Origin: CAZLCK01 sp964558235
GTDB taxonomy: Bacteria; Actinomycetota; Coriobacteriia; Coriobacteriales; CADBOM01
Length of the DNA stretch: 14,825 nucleotides
Direction: 5' to 3'
NCBI GenBank assembly: GCA_964558235.1
Contig: CAZLCK010000039.1
Span: 1 to 14,825, forward strand
The notes under the pieces: generated by a model
Told to the model about the DNA's origin: nothing
Database searches by the model: none
The model's input: the letters and a program-made list of their open reading frames with translations, nothing else
Shown: positions 1-7,320 of the stretch, piece after piece
Position numbering within the stretch: position 1 is the first letter of the stretch
Layout: the number at the start of each line of letters is the position of its first letter
Made by a program: the position numbers and the translations under genes

Positions 1-596
1 CCTCAGAGCTCCTGCAATTCGCAAAGGCCTATCTTTCCATGTTCCTCAAGCACCCGGGTACCTTTATTTCGGCAACGTGGAACAATATCTACGACTACTT
101 TTACCCCTCTAAGCAGATTCTGTTCGGTACCTGGCCAAACTTTGAAGACAAATACATCGACGGTCTGGTTTCCCGGAGCCTTGCAGACGTGACCGAAGAG
201 GATATTCGCACGTATTTCAACGACTTGATTGTCGATATGAATGAGCTATGGGACAACCCGCCTTTAGCGCGTGCCATCTTTGTTGGCTTCGAGGAAATGC
301 CCGTACTTAATCTTTTGACCAGCGAGGCCCTCTATTGCTCCTGGATCCCGTTTCTCCTAGTAGGCCTGGCGATCCGTAGAAAATCTGTTGCCCTCTTCCT
401 GTGCGCTCTTCCCTGTCTTGTTATCTTGCTTACCCTGATAGCCGGGCCGATATCACTCGCGCGATACATGCCCGCATCTGTATACGGAGCGATCATACTT
501 CTCGGTATCCTGTTTTGTCGATTTACCCATCCAGCAGACTCACAGATGACAAACCCGACAGACTCGCAGATAACCCATCCAACAGACTCAAATTAA
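1..596 (+). CDS. Polytopic membrane protein, C-terminal part (5' end outside window)
   Basis: The reading frame is open from the left edge (first full codon at 3), so this is the 3' end of a longer gene. The Met at 39 is probably internal. The visible part starts with an amphipathic stretch typical of the last extracytoplasmic loop of large glycosyltransferase-like or DUF6020-like membrane proteins (LSMFLKHPG..., then ...YDYFYPSK). About 70 mostly polar residues follow, then two or three hydrophobic helices (roughly residues 98-112, 118-137 and 141-160, counting the Met at 39 as 1). The C-terminus is a run of 8-residue repeats of the form T(H/N)P(A/T)DSQ(M/I). The next gene starts 37 bases after the stop and may be co-transcribed. 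The family assignment is tentative; that it is a multi-spanning membrane protein is clear. Confidence 0.6.
   Translation, partial: SELLQFAKAYLSMFLKHPGTFISATWNNIYDYFYPSKQILFGTWPNFEDKYIDGLVSRSLADVTEEDIRTYFNDLIVDMNELWDNPPLARAIFVGFEEMPVLNLLTSEALYCSWIPFLLVGLAIRRKSVALFLCALPCLVILLTLIAGPISLARYMPASVYGAIILLGILFCRFTHPADSQMTNPTDSQITHPTDSN
525..593 (+). repeat. In-frame 24-bp tandem repeat (8-residue coding repeat)
   Basis: Three consecutive units of 24, 24 and 21 bases encode THPADSQM, TNPTDSQI and THPTDSN, followed directly by the stop codon. The units differ at several bases but keep P-x-D-S. The hydrophilic tail follows the last membrane helix, so it is probably an extramembrane tail whose length can vary by slippage. 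Confidence 0.8.
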
Positions 597-633
597 GGCG
601 TACAAAGATCGAGTGGGAAAAGGAGAACTGAGG

Positions 634-1809
634 GTGAAGTTTAGCATAGACGAAAAAGCCAGACGGAGCCTTTCTTTCAAAACGGTTGGAGCGACCACTG
701 GCGGTAAAATCGCACTCACCTTTTGTTCTATTTGTACTGTACTGTTTTTCGTGTCTTTGTACTTTATGATCCATTACTGGGACGCTGAACGCAACACTGA
801 TGAAATTATCAAATTGGGGATTGCTATGCTGGCATTTGGTACTTTCCTCATGGCTGGCCCAATCGGTTTTATCATCACCTACAGACAACGCAATCTACGT
901 GTGTCTATGCGAACTAACGAACGTCTTTTTATCGAAGATGGATGGCTTCGCTATTCTTTCCATCTTTCAGGCGACAGAGACGTTAGCGGCCTGAATGATA
1001 TCGTGATCAACCTTCGAGAATGTGACTTGCAGCTTGGATCAAACGGAGAATGCGTATTTACTGGAGGCATATTCGGCTGGCACTACCAGAACATTTCGCT
1101 TGATCGTCCTCGCTCCATAGACGAAATGGAGCCTATTCCCACCTTCGAGATCGGATCATACTGGTCGCCCAATCTGTATGAAACACTAATTGCTGAACAG
1201 CAGCGCTTGGTTCTTAACGATGAAGAGAATATAAACACCCGCCCGCAACAGAGCAATGCTGAAGAATCATCTAATACGCCCGTCACCACATCAGAGACAG
1301 TACGTGCGTTCGTAGACGTGAGCAAAAAGTCGCGCCCGCTTGTTGCGTTTGCATGTTGTCTTGTCGCATTCCTTTTAGTGTGCGCAGTTGTGTGGGGGCT
1401 GTCTGTCGGACGCTTGTACTCCTTGGTCGTCTTAATTCCTCTTGTATATGTGATTGGCTCTGCCAAACGAGCTGTATCGTCAAGTGAGACCAAAATCGTA
1501 TGGGTCACGCTAACCATCTCAGAAAGGAGCATAACCATCGACATGCCGAACAGTCGGATTTACAACAAAGAGTATGTGGATCAACGTTATGTCTGTGGTC
1601 GTGATTTTATCGACTCCGTGATTCTTGATGGGCAGATCTTTCGTTTGAGAGCTCAAAGTATGCAAAACGTCGTGTTTTGTACGGGAGCCCAGCTTGCCTT
1701 GGAGAATCTGACCTATGTGGAGGTCTCATTTCGTCTCGACGCCGACGGCATGCAAAGAGTAGGCCGCTTGTTTACCGAAAACGGGTACACGATCTCTTCG
1801 GTAACCTAG
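634..1809 (+). CDS. Membrane protein with two similar halves (TM hairpin plus beta-rich domain, twice)
   Basis: I chose the GTG at 634 because AAAAGGAG (618-625) sits 8 bases upstream. A GTG at 613 in the same frame has no ribosome site. The product is 391 residues. Hydrophobic segments lie at about 26-49 and 61-83, and again at about 235-257 and 260-276. Each pair is followed by a roughly 100-residue soluble domain rich in predicted beta strands (about 88-193 and 290-391). A polar Asn/Glu/Ser/Thr-rich linker (about 194-232) separates the halves. Both soluble domains end with a strand then a helix (FEIGSYW...LYETLIAEQ and VEVSFRL...MQRVGRLF), which suggests an internal duplication. Bacterial PH-like domains have this architecture, but I cannot confirm that fold by eye. 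Function unknown. It follows the preceding membrane protein gene by 37 bases. Confidence 0.75.
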   Translation: MKFSIDEKARRSLSFKTVGATTGGKIALTFCSICTVLFFVSLYFMIHYWDAERNTDEIIKLGIAMLAFGTFLMAGPIGFIITYRQRNLRVSMRTNERLFIEDGWLRYSFHLSGDRDVSGLNDIVINLRECDLQLGSNGECVFTGGIFGWHYQNISLDRPRSIDEMEPIPTFEIGSYWSPNLYETLIAEQQRLVLNDEENINTRPQQSNAEESSNTPVTTSETVRAFVDVSKKSRPLVAFACCLVAFLLVCAVVWGLSVGRLYSLVVLIPLVYVIGSAKRAVSSSETKIVWVTLTISERSITIDMPNSRIYNKEYVDQRYVCGRDFIDSVILDGQIFRLRAQSMQNVVFCTGAQLALENLTYVEVSFRLDADGMQRVGRLFTENGYTISSVT

Positions 1810-1825
1810 CGCAAAAACACAGGCG

Positions 1826-1853
1826 AGCTCTTCTTTCGTAAGCTCTTCTTTCG
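1826..1853 (+). repeat. 13-bp direct repeat, 15-bp period
   Basis: AGCTCTTCTTTCG occurs at 1826-1838 and again at 1841-1853, just past the stop of the preceding membrane protein. It does not form a hairpin. Nothing else is evident between 1810 and the minus-strand terminator. Confidence 0.6.
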
Positions 1854-1904
1854 CATTAAGTATCGTTACGCACATATGAACAACGTACCATGCTCGGCAT
1901 ACGC

Positions 1905-1945
1905 AAAAAAAGGGAGCGCCCCTCGCCTTTCGCCAGTAACGCTCC
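1905..1945 (-). terminator. Intrinsic terminator of the rpsF-ssb-rpsR-rplI operon
   Basis: Read on the minus strand, GGAGCG (1945-1940) and CGCTCC (1918-1913) form a 6-bp stem. The loop contains a further short GGCG/GGCG-rich stretch. A C and then seven T residues (1911-1905) follow the stem. It lies about 60 bases past the rplI stop and fits Rho-independent termination. Confidence 0.85.
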
Positions 1946-2003
1946 TAATAATTAAACCCGCTTCTACAACTGAGTAAAAAGCGATTAAACCTCTTCTGCT
2001 GCT

Positions 2004-2609
2004 TTAAGCCTCAGCTTCAACATCATCTGCTGTTTTAAAATCCTCAGCAGCATCTGCTACTTCTGCGGATTCAGTTGCCTGTGCATCCTCATTAGTAGCC
2101 TCTTCTGCTGCTTTTGCAGCTTCCTCAGCTGCCTGTGCAGCTGCTGCCTCTTCAGCAAGCATTTCTTCACTCTTAACAGAGACTTGAATCTCAGCTTTAA
2201 TCTCACGATAAACAGAGATTTGTGCAACATGATCGCCAGCAGTCTTGATTGTCTTACGAACATCGATTTTTTTACGATCGATCTCAATGCCATGCTGGTC
2301 TTTAATTGCCTCAGCGATCATTGCAGGGGTGATCGAACCAAAGAGCTGACCATCCTCGCCAACCTTGGCAATAATTTGAATTACTTTGCCGTCGAGAGCC
2401 TTTTGCATCTCATCGGCATTCTCCAAGCGTGCTACCTCACGCTTTTTAATATTGTGCATACGCTGCTCGAGCTGCTTGAGATTGCCCTTAGTAGCCTTAA
2501 TAGCAATCCCTTGGGGCAATAGATAGTTATCTGCGAACCCTTGTGCTACGTCGATGACGTCGCCTTCGCCTCCCTTGCCCTTCAGCTCCTGCAAAAGAAT
2601 AACCTTCAT
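2004..2609 (-). CDS. rplI: 50S ribosomal protein bL9 with Ala/Glu-rich C-terminal extension
   Basis: Binds 23S rRNA at the base of the L1 stalk in the large subunit. The N-terminal domain carries the L9 signature (GKGGEGDVIDVAQGFADNYL, residues 11-30). The long connecting helix follows (about 41-75), then the C-terminal domain with GQLFGSIT (87-94). Bacterial L9 is normally about 148-150 residues; this one has 201. The extra 50 residues are almost all Ala, Glu, Asp and Thr, low in complexity and strongly acidic. ATG at 2609 is preceded by AAGGAG with 6 bases of spacing. It is the last gene of the operon, 24 bases after rpsR, and is followed by a terminator. Confidence 0.97.
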   Translation of the reverse strand: MKVILLQELKGKGGEGDVIDVAQGFADNYLLPQGIAIKATKGNLKQLEQRMHNIKKREVARLENADEMQKALDGKVIQIIAKVGEDGQLFGSITPAMIAEAIKDQHGIEIDRKKIDVRKTIKTAGDHVAQISVYREIKAEIQVSVKSEEMLAEEAAAAQAAEEAAKAAEEATNEDAQATESAEVADAAEDFKTADDVEAEA

Positions 2610-2633
2610 TGCTTTCTCCTTAGAGCTGATCTT

Positions 2634-2894
2634 CTAACGCCTCTTGCGGTCACCACGACCACTAACTACAGGAACTGTATAAGGAACTAGTGCCATCTGT
2701 CTTGCACGCTTAATAGCAGTGGCCAAGTCATGCTGGTGTTGTGTACAAGTACCAGTGACTCGTCTTGGCTTTATCTTGCCGCGGTCAGTCATATACTTAC
2801 GAAGCAAGTTAGTATCTTTGTAATCAATAGCCGGTGCATCTGCTTTGCAGAATTGGCAATATTTGCGCTTTGGCTGACGATTATACTCCGCCAT
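2634..2894 (-). CDS. rpsR: 30S ribosomal protein bS18 (Cys-containing, zinc-ribbon-like form)
   Basis: Small-subunit protein of the platform, partner of S6. I start it at the ATG at 2894, which has AAGGAGG (2905-2899) 4 bases upstream, giving 86 residues. An upstream ATG at 2954 in frame would add 20 residues unlike any S18. The S18 core is clear: DYKDTNLLRKYMTDRGKI and RRVTGTC...QHDLATAIKRAR. Cys13, Cys16 and Cys50 with His53 could form the metal site of the 'C+' type known from ribosomal protein paralogue pairs that respond to zinc supply. That pairing is an inference, as no C- copy is visible here. It is followed by rplI after 24 bases and lies 78 bases downstream of ssb. Confidence 0.97.
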   Translation of the reverse strand: MAEYNRQPKRKYCQFCKADAPAIDYKDTNLLRKYMTDRGKIKPRRVTGTCTQHQHDLATAIKRARQMALVPYTVPVVSGRGDRKRR

Positions 2895-2972
2895 TTTCCC
2901 TCCTTCATTGTCCGTCGAAATGCGAACACTACTAGCGCCAAAATGGCGCCTCAATTAATTAGATTAATAGGC

Positions 2973-3401
2973 CTAAAAAGGTATCTCCTGATCATAGACA
3001 GATAGATCAGGGGCTGCTGGGATTTGATTGTCCACAGCCTGTTCTGCAGAAGAACTCTCGTTAGAGCTATTATTCCTCAAAGTCATAAACTCAATCTCAT
3101 CAACAATAACTTCAAGCTTAGAGCGCTTCTGACCATCTCGCTCCCATTGACTCCAACGAAGCTTACCTTCAATTGCAACCTTTGTTCCTTTAGTGAGATA
3201 TTTAGAGATACCCTCGGCTCTTACACCAAACATTGTGCAATCAACAAAATTAGGGTAGTCCTCCCACTCACCTGTTTGAGGATTGCGACGGCGATCATTT
3301 ACCGCAACTCCAAACCCTAAAACAGACGTTCCACTTGCTGTTGAACGTAATTCAGGATCACGTGTGAGATTCCCACTAATCACAACCCTATTGATACTCA
3401 T
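2973..3401 (-). CDS. ssb: Single-stranded DNA-binding protein
   Basis: Binds and protects ssDNA during replication, repair and recombination and recruits partner proteins. The 142-residue product has the OB-fold domain at about 1-109 (MSINRVVISGNLTRDPELR..., FVDCTMFGVRAEGISKYLTKG, VAIEGKLRWSQWERDGQKRSKLEV in successive segments). A short Ser/Asn/Ala-rich linker follows, then the acidic interaction tip YDQEIPF (136-142). The linker is short compared with E. coli SSB (178 residues), as is common in Gram-positives. The gene sits between rpsF and rpsR, the classic arrangement, 54 bases after rpsF. The upstream site is a modest AGGA close to the ATG. Confidence 0.97.
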   Translation of the reverse strand: MSINRVVISGNLTRDPELRSTASGTSVLGFGVAVNDRRRNPQTGEWEDYPNFVDCTMFGVRAEGISKYLTKGTKVAIEGKLRWSQWERDGQKRSKLEVIVDEIEFMTLRNNSSNESSSAEQAVDNQIPAAPDLSVYDQEIPF

Positions 3402-3455
3402 TTATTCCTGCTTTCTCCAAATAGATTTTCTTTTTATCTATTAGAAATCGATAGC

Positions 3456-3749
3456 CTATTCCTCGACCTCGCGACGCACAATCATGAAGCGAATAACCTG
3501 ATCTGTAATGCGTAGAAGCCTGTCAATTTCTGCTATTGACTCTGGATTTGCTTGGAAATTAACGAGGTAATACTCGCCTTCATTTAGATCTCGAATTTCA
3601 TAGGCGAGCTTACGCTTTCCCCATTCATCGATAGAATCGATTGTTCCCTCGACTCCTGTAATTGAGCTAACAACTCTCTCATTAACAGCCGTGCGCTCAT
3701 TATCATCAGAAGTTGGGTTGATGAAGTATAAAAGCTCGTAAGCGTTCAT
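3456..3749 (-). CDS. rpsF: 30S ribosomal protein bS6
   Basis: Primary small-subunit protein that binds 16S rRNA together with S18. It has 97 residues, the usual length. Family motifs are present: MNAYELLYFINP at the start, WGKRKLAYEI (43-52) and DRLLRITDQVIRFMIV (76-91). ATG at 3749 has a near-perfect Shine-Dalgarno AGGAGGTGA (3761-3753). It is the first gene of the operon, which fits a highly expressed ribosomal leader cistron. A poorly conserved promoter lies about 60-90 bases upstream. Confidence 0.97.
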   Translation of the reverse strand: MNAYELLYFINPTSDDNERTAVNERVVSSITGVEGTIDSIDEWGKRKLAYEIRDLNEGEYYLVNFQANPESIAEIDRLLRITDQVIRFMIVRREVEE

Positions 3750-3811
3750 CTGTCACCTCCTCTGGACTAAACGGCCCCAGTCTCTTACTAGGACAGGAAA
3801 ATAACCATGAA

Positions 3812-3841
3812 AGATTACCATTTTTGCTAATCAATTGTCCA
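3812..3841 (-). promoter_or_regulatory. Putative promoter of the rpsF operon
   Basis: On the minus strand TGGACA (3841-3836) is followed after 18 bases by TAATCT (3817-3812). A TG lies one base before the -10 hexamer (extended -10). The -10 match is weak. The predicted leader to rpsF is about 55-60 nucleotides. Confidence 0.35.
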
Positions 3842-3893
3842 AGCAAATCACTTAAAACATTTTTTCAGTTACAAAATCGCTGGTAAAAGGCCA

Positions 3894-5135
3894 CTAAATA
3901 TGATTTCCAACCTGCTTAACCCTTAATATCTGTCTGACAATTTTTTGCTTCATTGAGTTGTTTTTTAGACCATTTCTCCTTAACCCTTTCACCATAAAGA
4001 CTGCTATTACGCAAGATACAACGACACTCGCACTTAAAACTAAAGGCATAATTCCAACACTGTTTATCAATGAGAGCAGCTTTTGTATGACGCTATCAAA
4101 CCATGTAGACACATTCGTCACAATCTCATTCCACCAAAATCCTATCCCTGCAAAAAAGTCTCCGGCGCTCTGTGATGTAGACGTTTGGAAATCTGTTCGA
4201 CTAGATAGCTGTGCTGACGCATCCAAGACATCGCTAGCGCTCCCAGAGCTGATGGAATTAGCTTTGATGCTTTGCGTAACATTTGCAGCGTTATTAATCA
4301 CACCCTCAACAACATCTCCTGGATAATTCTCTACAAGCTCTCCATTATCACCAAGACGCAAATCTTGTTCTGCAATTGCACCCTCTAGATAAATTCCTTC
4401 CTGTGCACCGCTTGTAAAATTGGAAAACGTTTCAGCTAAAACACCAGCATTATCACCTGATGCTTCTCCATAATTTGTATCTTTCGATGCGTTTATGCCC
4501 AACAAATAACTTGGATCTACATATTTACCATCTACCCTAAGACCAATATGTAGATGCGGTGCGCCTGCCGATCTATCTCCAGTTGCAGATAGAATGCCTA
4601 CAATATCCCCAACATCTATGTAATCACCTTCAGAAACACTTATTGAAGAAAATGGCATGAGAGAAACAATCCGACCATCCGATGTTGTAACAGAGACAGC
4701 CAAAGTAGTCGGAGAGCCTGAAACACTCGAACTAGGCACACTACCAGCAAAACTAACTGTTCCAGCGACTGGAGAGGCAATTCCAGACCCAGCACTAGCT
4801 GCAACATCTATCCCACTATGGGTCGAGTAAGTACCACTTTCAGATAGATACTGGCTTTGAAAGCCTAGTATTATCTCCCCATAGCTTGCTTGATTGTCCA
4901 AAGCGATTGCATATCTTGTTGGCGTAAAAACTATCGATCCAAAAATTAACAGAGCTGCTAAAAGCCCAATCAACACATATATAGAGACTCTTAGATATCT
5001 ATACTTTTTTGCGCTAATTGTTAAAGAAAAGTCTGTTTGCCCGATAGATACCCGAGCGCTATCTTCTCCGTTTTCAACATCAGATGCACCAATTACCAAT
5101 TCGTCTTTTTCCTCATTAGGTGCATAGCGTTTCAC
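3894..5135 (-). CDS. Membrane-anchored M23 (LytM/lysostaphin-type) metallopeptidase with N- and C-terminal TM segments
   Basis: Likely a zinc peptidase or cell-wall hydrolase on the outer face of the membrane. Numbering here starts from the Met at 5150. A hydrophobic helix lies at about 53-75, preceded by a charged cytoplasmic tail. The M23 domain spans about 95-220 with His111-x3-Asp115 (HSGID) and His199-x-His201 (PHLHIGL), so the metal and catalytic residues are intact. Then come about 145 residues rich in Ser, Ala, Asn and Asp, a second hydrophobic helix at about 366-388, and a basic tail. I prefer the GTG at 5135 because GGGAGGG (5148-5142) ends 6 bases before it. The ATGs at 5150 and 5141 lack a correctly spaced site. 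It is upstream of rpsF by about 145 bases and has no clear terminator of its own, so read-through into the ribosomal operon is possible. Confidence 0.9.
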   Translation of the reverse strand: MKRYAPNEEKDELVIGASDVENGEDSARVSIGQTDFSLTISAKKYRYLRVSIYVLIGLLAALLIFGSIVFTPTRYAIALDNQASYGEIILGFQSQYLSESGTYSTHSGIDVAASAGSGIASPVAGTVSFAGSVPSSSVSGSPTTLAVSVTTSDGRIVSLMPFSSISVSEGDYIDVGDIVGILSATGDRSAGAPHLHIGLRVDGKYVDPSYLLGINASKDTNYGEASGDNAGVLAETFSNFTSGAQEGIYLEGAIAEQDLRLGDNGELVENYPGDVVEGVINNAANVTQSIKANSISSGSASDVLDASAQLSSRTDFQTSTSQSAGDFFAGIGFWWNEIVTNVSTWFDSVIQKLLSLINSVGIMPLVLSASVVVSCVIAVFMVKGLRRNGLKNNSMKQKIVRQILRVKQVGNHI

Positions 5136-5399
5136 GATCATCCCTCCCATCTATACGTTTGCAACATTTAACTTCCTTGACATATCACACAACCTTAAAT
5201 TTCGTTACAAAAGATGATGGAGGATAGACCTTCGAAAACTACTAATAAACGACTAAACAAAATCTAAATAAAAACCAAATAAAAACTGGGCTAAACCTAA
5301 ACGCTAAAAAGCCACCAAAGCCTTTTTCGTGTAATCTCGGTTATACTTTTTAAAAATAGAAGATTTTAGTTTCTTATTTATGAAAGGCGCGATCTAGAT
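5136..5399. other. Divergent intergenic region, A-rich
   Basis: It separates the minus-strand M23 gene from the plus-strand HEAT-like gene. A consensus TTGACA at 5177-5182 (+) has no matching -10 at usable spacing. From about 5240 to 5315 the plus strand is an A-rich run of loosely repeated CTAAA and AAATAAAAAC words (two copies of the latter around 5265-5287). TATACT at 5342-5347 could be a -10 for the downstream gene but lacks a good -35. No gene is seen here. Confidence 0.5.
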
Positions 5400-7202
5400 A
5401 TGATGACCGTGGAGGACAACATCCCCCGCTCTATCAACTTAAAAAATCCTTACTATATAGTGGATCCAAAATATAAAAAAGCCTACCGAAAAATGGTTCA
5501 GAAGTGTATTTTTCCTGCAGCTTTTTCTAATGGCATTTTCAATATCATGATCGGAATTGTCGTTTGCATTGCAGGTTTGGTCACAATATCAGCTGGCCTC
5601 GATTCTCCAATGCGTATTTGGTTTGCAACTCTAGGATTTGTAGTCGGTGCGATCGTTGCATGGCTCTATGCAAGATTTATGCAATCCCGAGCATTATTCC
5701 CAAGAGGCGGAAGCATGGATGGCGGCTCTGGAATTCCACTTGTAATGTGGCTTGTTCCACTGATTGTCTATATTGGAGTTGGAATTTTTGGCGCTGTTGC
5801 TGGCGGATCTTTAAGCACACAGATCGTCGTAGGTGCTATATTTGCCTGCATCGAAATCCTAGCATTTTCTAGAAGCGGATCCCGCACATCGATGCTTTTC
5901 GTCTCGCTTGCTTTGCTAGTTCTTCCGTCAGCAATGGCTTATTTTGGACTAGTCTATAGTTCAGACCCATTTTCTGCCGTACTCCTAGCTATTCCAAATA
6001 TTGGAATTTTGCTCGTTATCAGCGGAACGATCTATACGCAAGGTGCGATCATACCTTCTGTTAACAAACACAATCGCGAAAAACTCTTCTCATATTTAGC
6101 TTCTGACAATCACAAGCGTATTTTTCAAGCTGTAGCATATTTGTGCACAAATATTGACCCAAAGATGCTCCCTCGGCTCTTGGTACTATCACAATCAGAC
6201 GACTATTTGATCGCCTATACTTCACAAATTGCCATAGGAAATATGTGGGGCGCAAAGCCAAGAGAGATGTTTATGCCAAGTCAGGCAGTTATCCTAGAGG
6301 GTGCGCCGGCTGAAGCGGCAGAAAAGTTTTCTGAACAATATAAAAATAGGCGCAAAGCTATCTTTGATAGATGGATGAGCCATTTTCATAATGTCGAAAA
6401 AACCTTACAAGAACTCTCTTTAAATGACGAGAGCGATAAGGTTTTTGAGACTGAAGATTCTTCTAACACGCTCTCTAAAGCAGATACCCTAAACAATCTT
6501 TTCGCTCTTGCTAAGGGCGAGAATGTAATATATGAACAGGGCAGACTTACTGCAATCGAGATGCTTGGAACGCTTCGCATTCCTCAAGCTTATTCCATCT
6601 TGATGGAGCTACTGCAACACAAAGATAAGTCGGTCGCTAACGCCGCTATCACCGGATTTTTTGGTGCAGATAGCAAGGCGGTCTTTTATATCGAACGATT
6701 TTTTAATGCTAAAACGTCTTGGCTTAGACGCCGCGCGATCAGAGCAGCTAGGACCATGCTCGATTATTTGACTCTGTTTGAACGCGATGATGCAGATGTA
6801 GCGCACGCTCTTTTAGAAAACGATATCGATGAGCTTTTTAACATCGATGATACATCTACGTTTGCTGCTACAATCTCACTTCTTCCTTTTGATGAACCAG
6901 AGGATGTGGAAGTTTTGGAGAGCTATTGCACCAACGATCGTCCGTTGATTCGCGTAGAAGCTTTAGCTGCCCTAACTAAAGGGCAACCAGAGACCGCAAT
7001 AAAATGGGTTGTACCTGCGCTTAGTGACTCTAGTGCCGCCGTTAGATATGCAGCGATTCGCTGTTTGGAAAAGCTGCGTATTGGAGATGGATTGAAGTAC
7101 TTCCAAAAAATGTGCAGCGACCCAAATCAAAGAGTGGCCTATTTGGCCGATCAAGATCGTAAGAAGCTCGAAGCTTTAATGCGACCAACATCTTCTTGGT
7201 AA
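5400..7202 (+). CDS. Polytopic membrane protein with C-terminal HEAT-like repeat domain
   Basis: The 600-residue protein has about six hydrophobic helices (roughly 37-64, 72-93, 112-134, 139-157, 163-185 and 190-212). A soluble C-terminal half follows, made of helical pairs. Examples are YEQGRLTAIEMLGTL...AYSILMELLQ (378-406), IRVEALAALTKG...IKWVVPALSD (517-543) and AVRYAAIRCLEKL...LKYFQKMCSD (547-574), which read like HEAT/PBS-lyase-type alpha-solenoid units. Such domains usually hold partner proteins; no catalytic motif is seen. A charged, low-complexity stretch at about 303-372 interrupts the repeats. The start is ATG at 5400 or 5403; AAAGG at 5383-5387 is 12-15 bases away, so the site is weak. 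It is transcribed alone, divergent from the M23 gene. Specific function unknown. Confidence 0.85.
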   Translation: MMTVEDNIPRSINLKNPYYIVDPKYKKAYRKMVQKCIFPAAFSNGIFNIMIGIVVCIAGLVTISAGLDSPMRIWFATLGFVVGAIVAWLYARFMQSRALFPRGGSMDGGSGIPLVMWLVPLIVYIGVGIFGAVAGGSLSTQIVVGAIFACIEILAFSRSGSRTSMLFVSLALLVLPSAMAYFGLVYSSDPFSAVLLAIPNIGILLVISGTIYTQGAIIPSVNKHNREKLFSYLASDNHKRIFQAVAYLCTNIDPKMLPRLLVLSQSDDYLIAYTSQIAIGNMWGAKPREMFMPSQAVILEGAPAEAAEKFSEQYKNRRKAIFDRWMSHFHNVEKTLQELSLNDESDKVFETEDSSNTLSKADTLNNLFALAKGENVIYEQGRLTAIEMLGTLRIPQAYSILMELLQHKDKSVANAAITGFFGADSKAVFYIERFFNAKTSWLRRRAIRAARTMLDYLTLFERDDADVAHALLENDIDELFNIDDTSTFAATISLLPFDEPEDVEVLESYCTNDRPLIRVEALAALTKGQPETAIKWVVPALSDSSAAVRYAAIRCLEKLRIGDGLKYFQKMCSDPNQRVAYLADQDRKKLEALMRPTSSW

Positions 7203-7205
7203 ACC

Positions 7206-7320
7206 TTGGCGTGACTGACTACTAGATACGTGAGCGCTAGACACTGGCCGTTGGCGTGACTGACTAGATACTAGTGCGACTGACCAAAAACTGACGTGGC
7301 TAACTAAAACCTAACTAAAA
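7206..7320. repeat. Degenerate short direct repeats in a convergent gap
   Basis: TTGGCGTGACTGACTA is present exactly at 7206-7221 and 7251-7266 (45-bp offset). Looser copies follow as GTGCGACTGACC (7274-7285) and GTGGCTAACTAA (7296-7307), with CTAACTAAAA at 7311-7320. The block spans the gap between the HEAT-like gene stop and the stop of the opposing gene. There are no uniform spacers, so it is not a CRISPR. No clear terminator hairpin is present either. Confidence 0.65.

Noticed and set aside
1083..1544. Minus-strand frame of 153 codons inside the two-halved membrane protein gene
   Set aside because: It overlaps a clear coding gene with its own ribosome site, and its product shows no domain-like pattern.
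5177..5205. Consensus TTGACA at 5177-5182
   Set aside because: No acceptable -10 follows at 15-19 bases; TTAAAT is only 12 bases away.
5213..5266. Small open frame starting ATGATGGAGG in the M23/HEAT-like gap
   Set aside because: It has 17 codons, no ribosome site upstream and no recognisable product.
5318..5347. Promoter of the HEAT-like gene with -10 TATACT at 5342-5347
   Set aside because: The -10 is good but no -35 is present at 16-18 bases, so I did not list it as a feature.
7206..7266. CRISPR-like repeat pair
   Set aside because: Only two exact copies, diverged followers, a non-uniform distance, and no cas genes.
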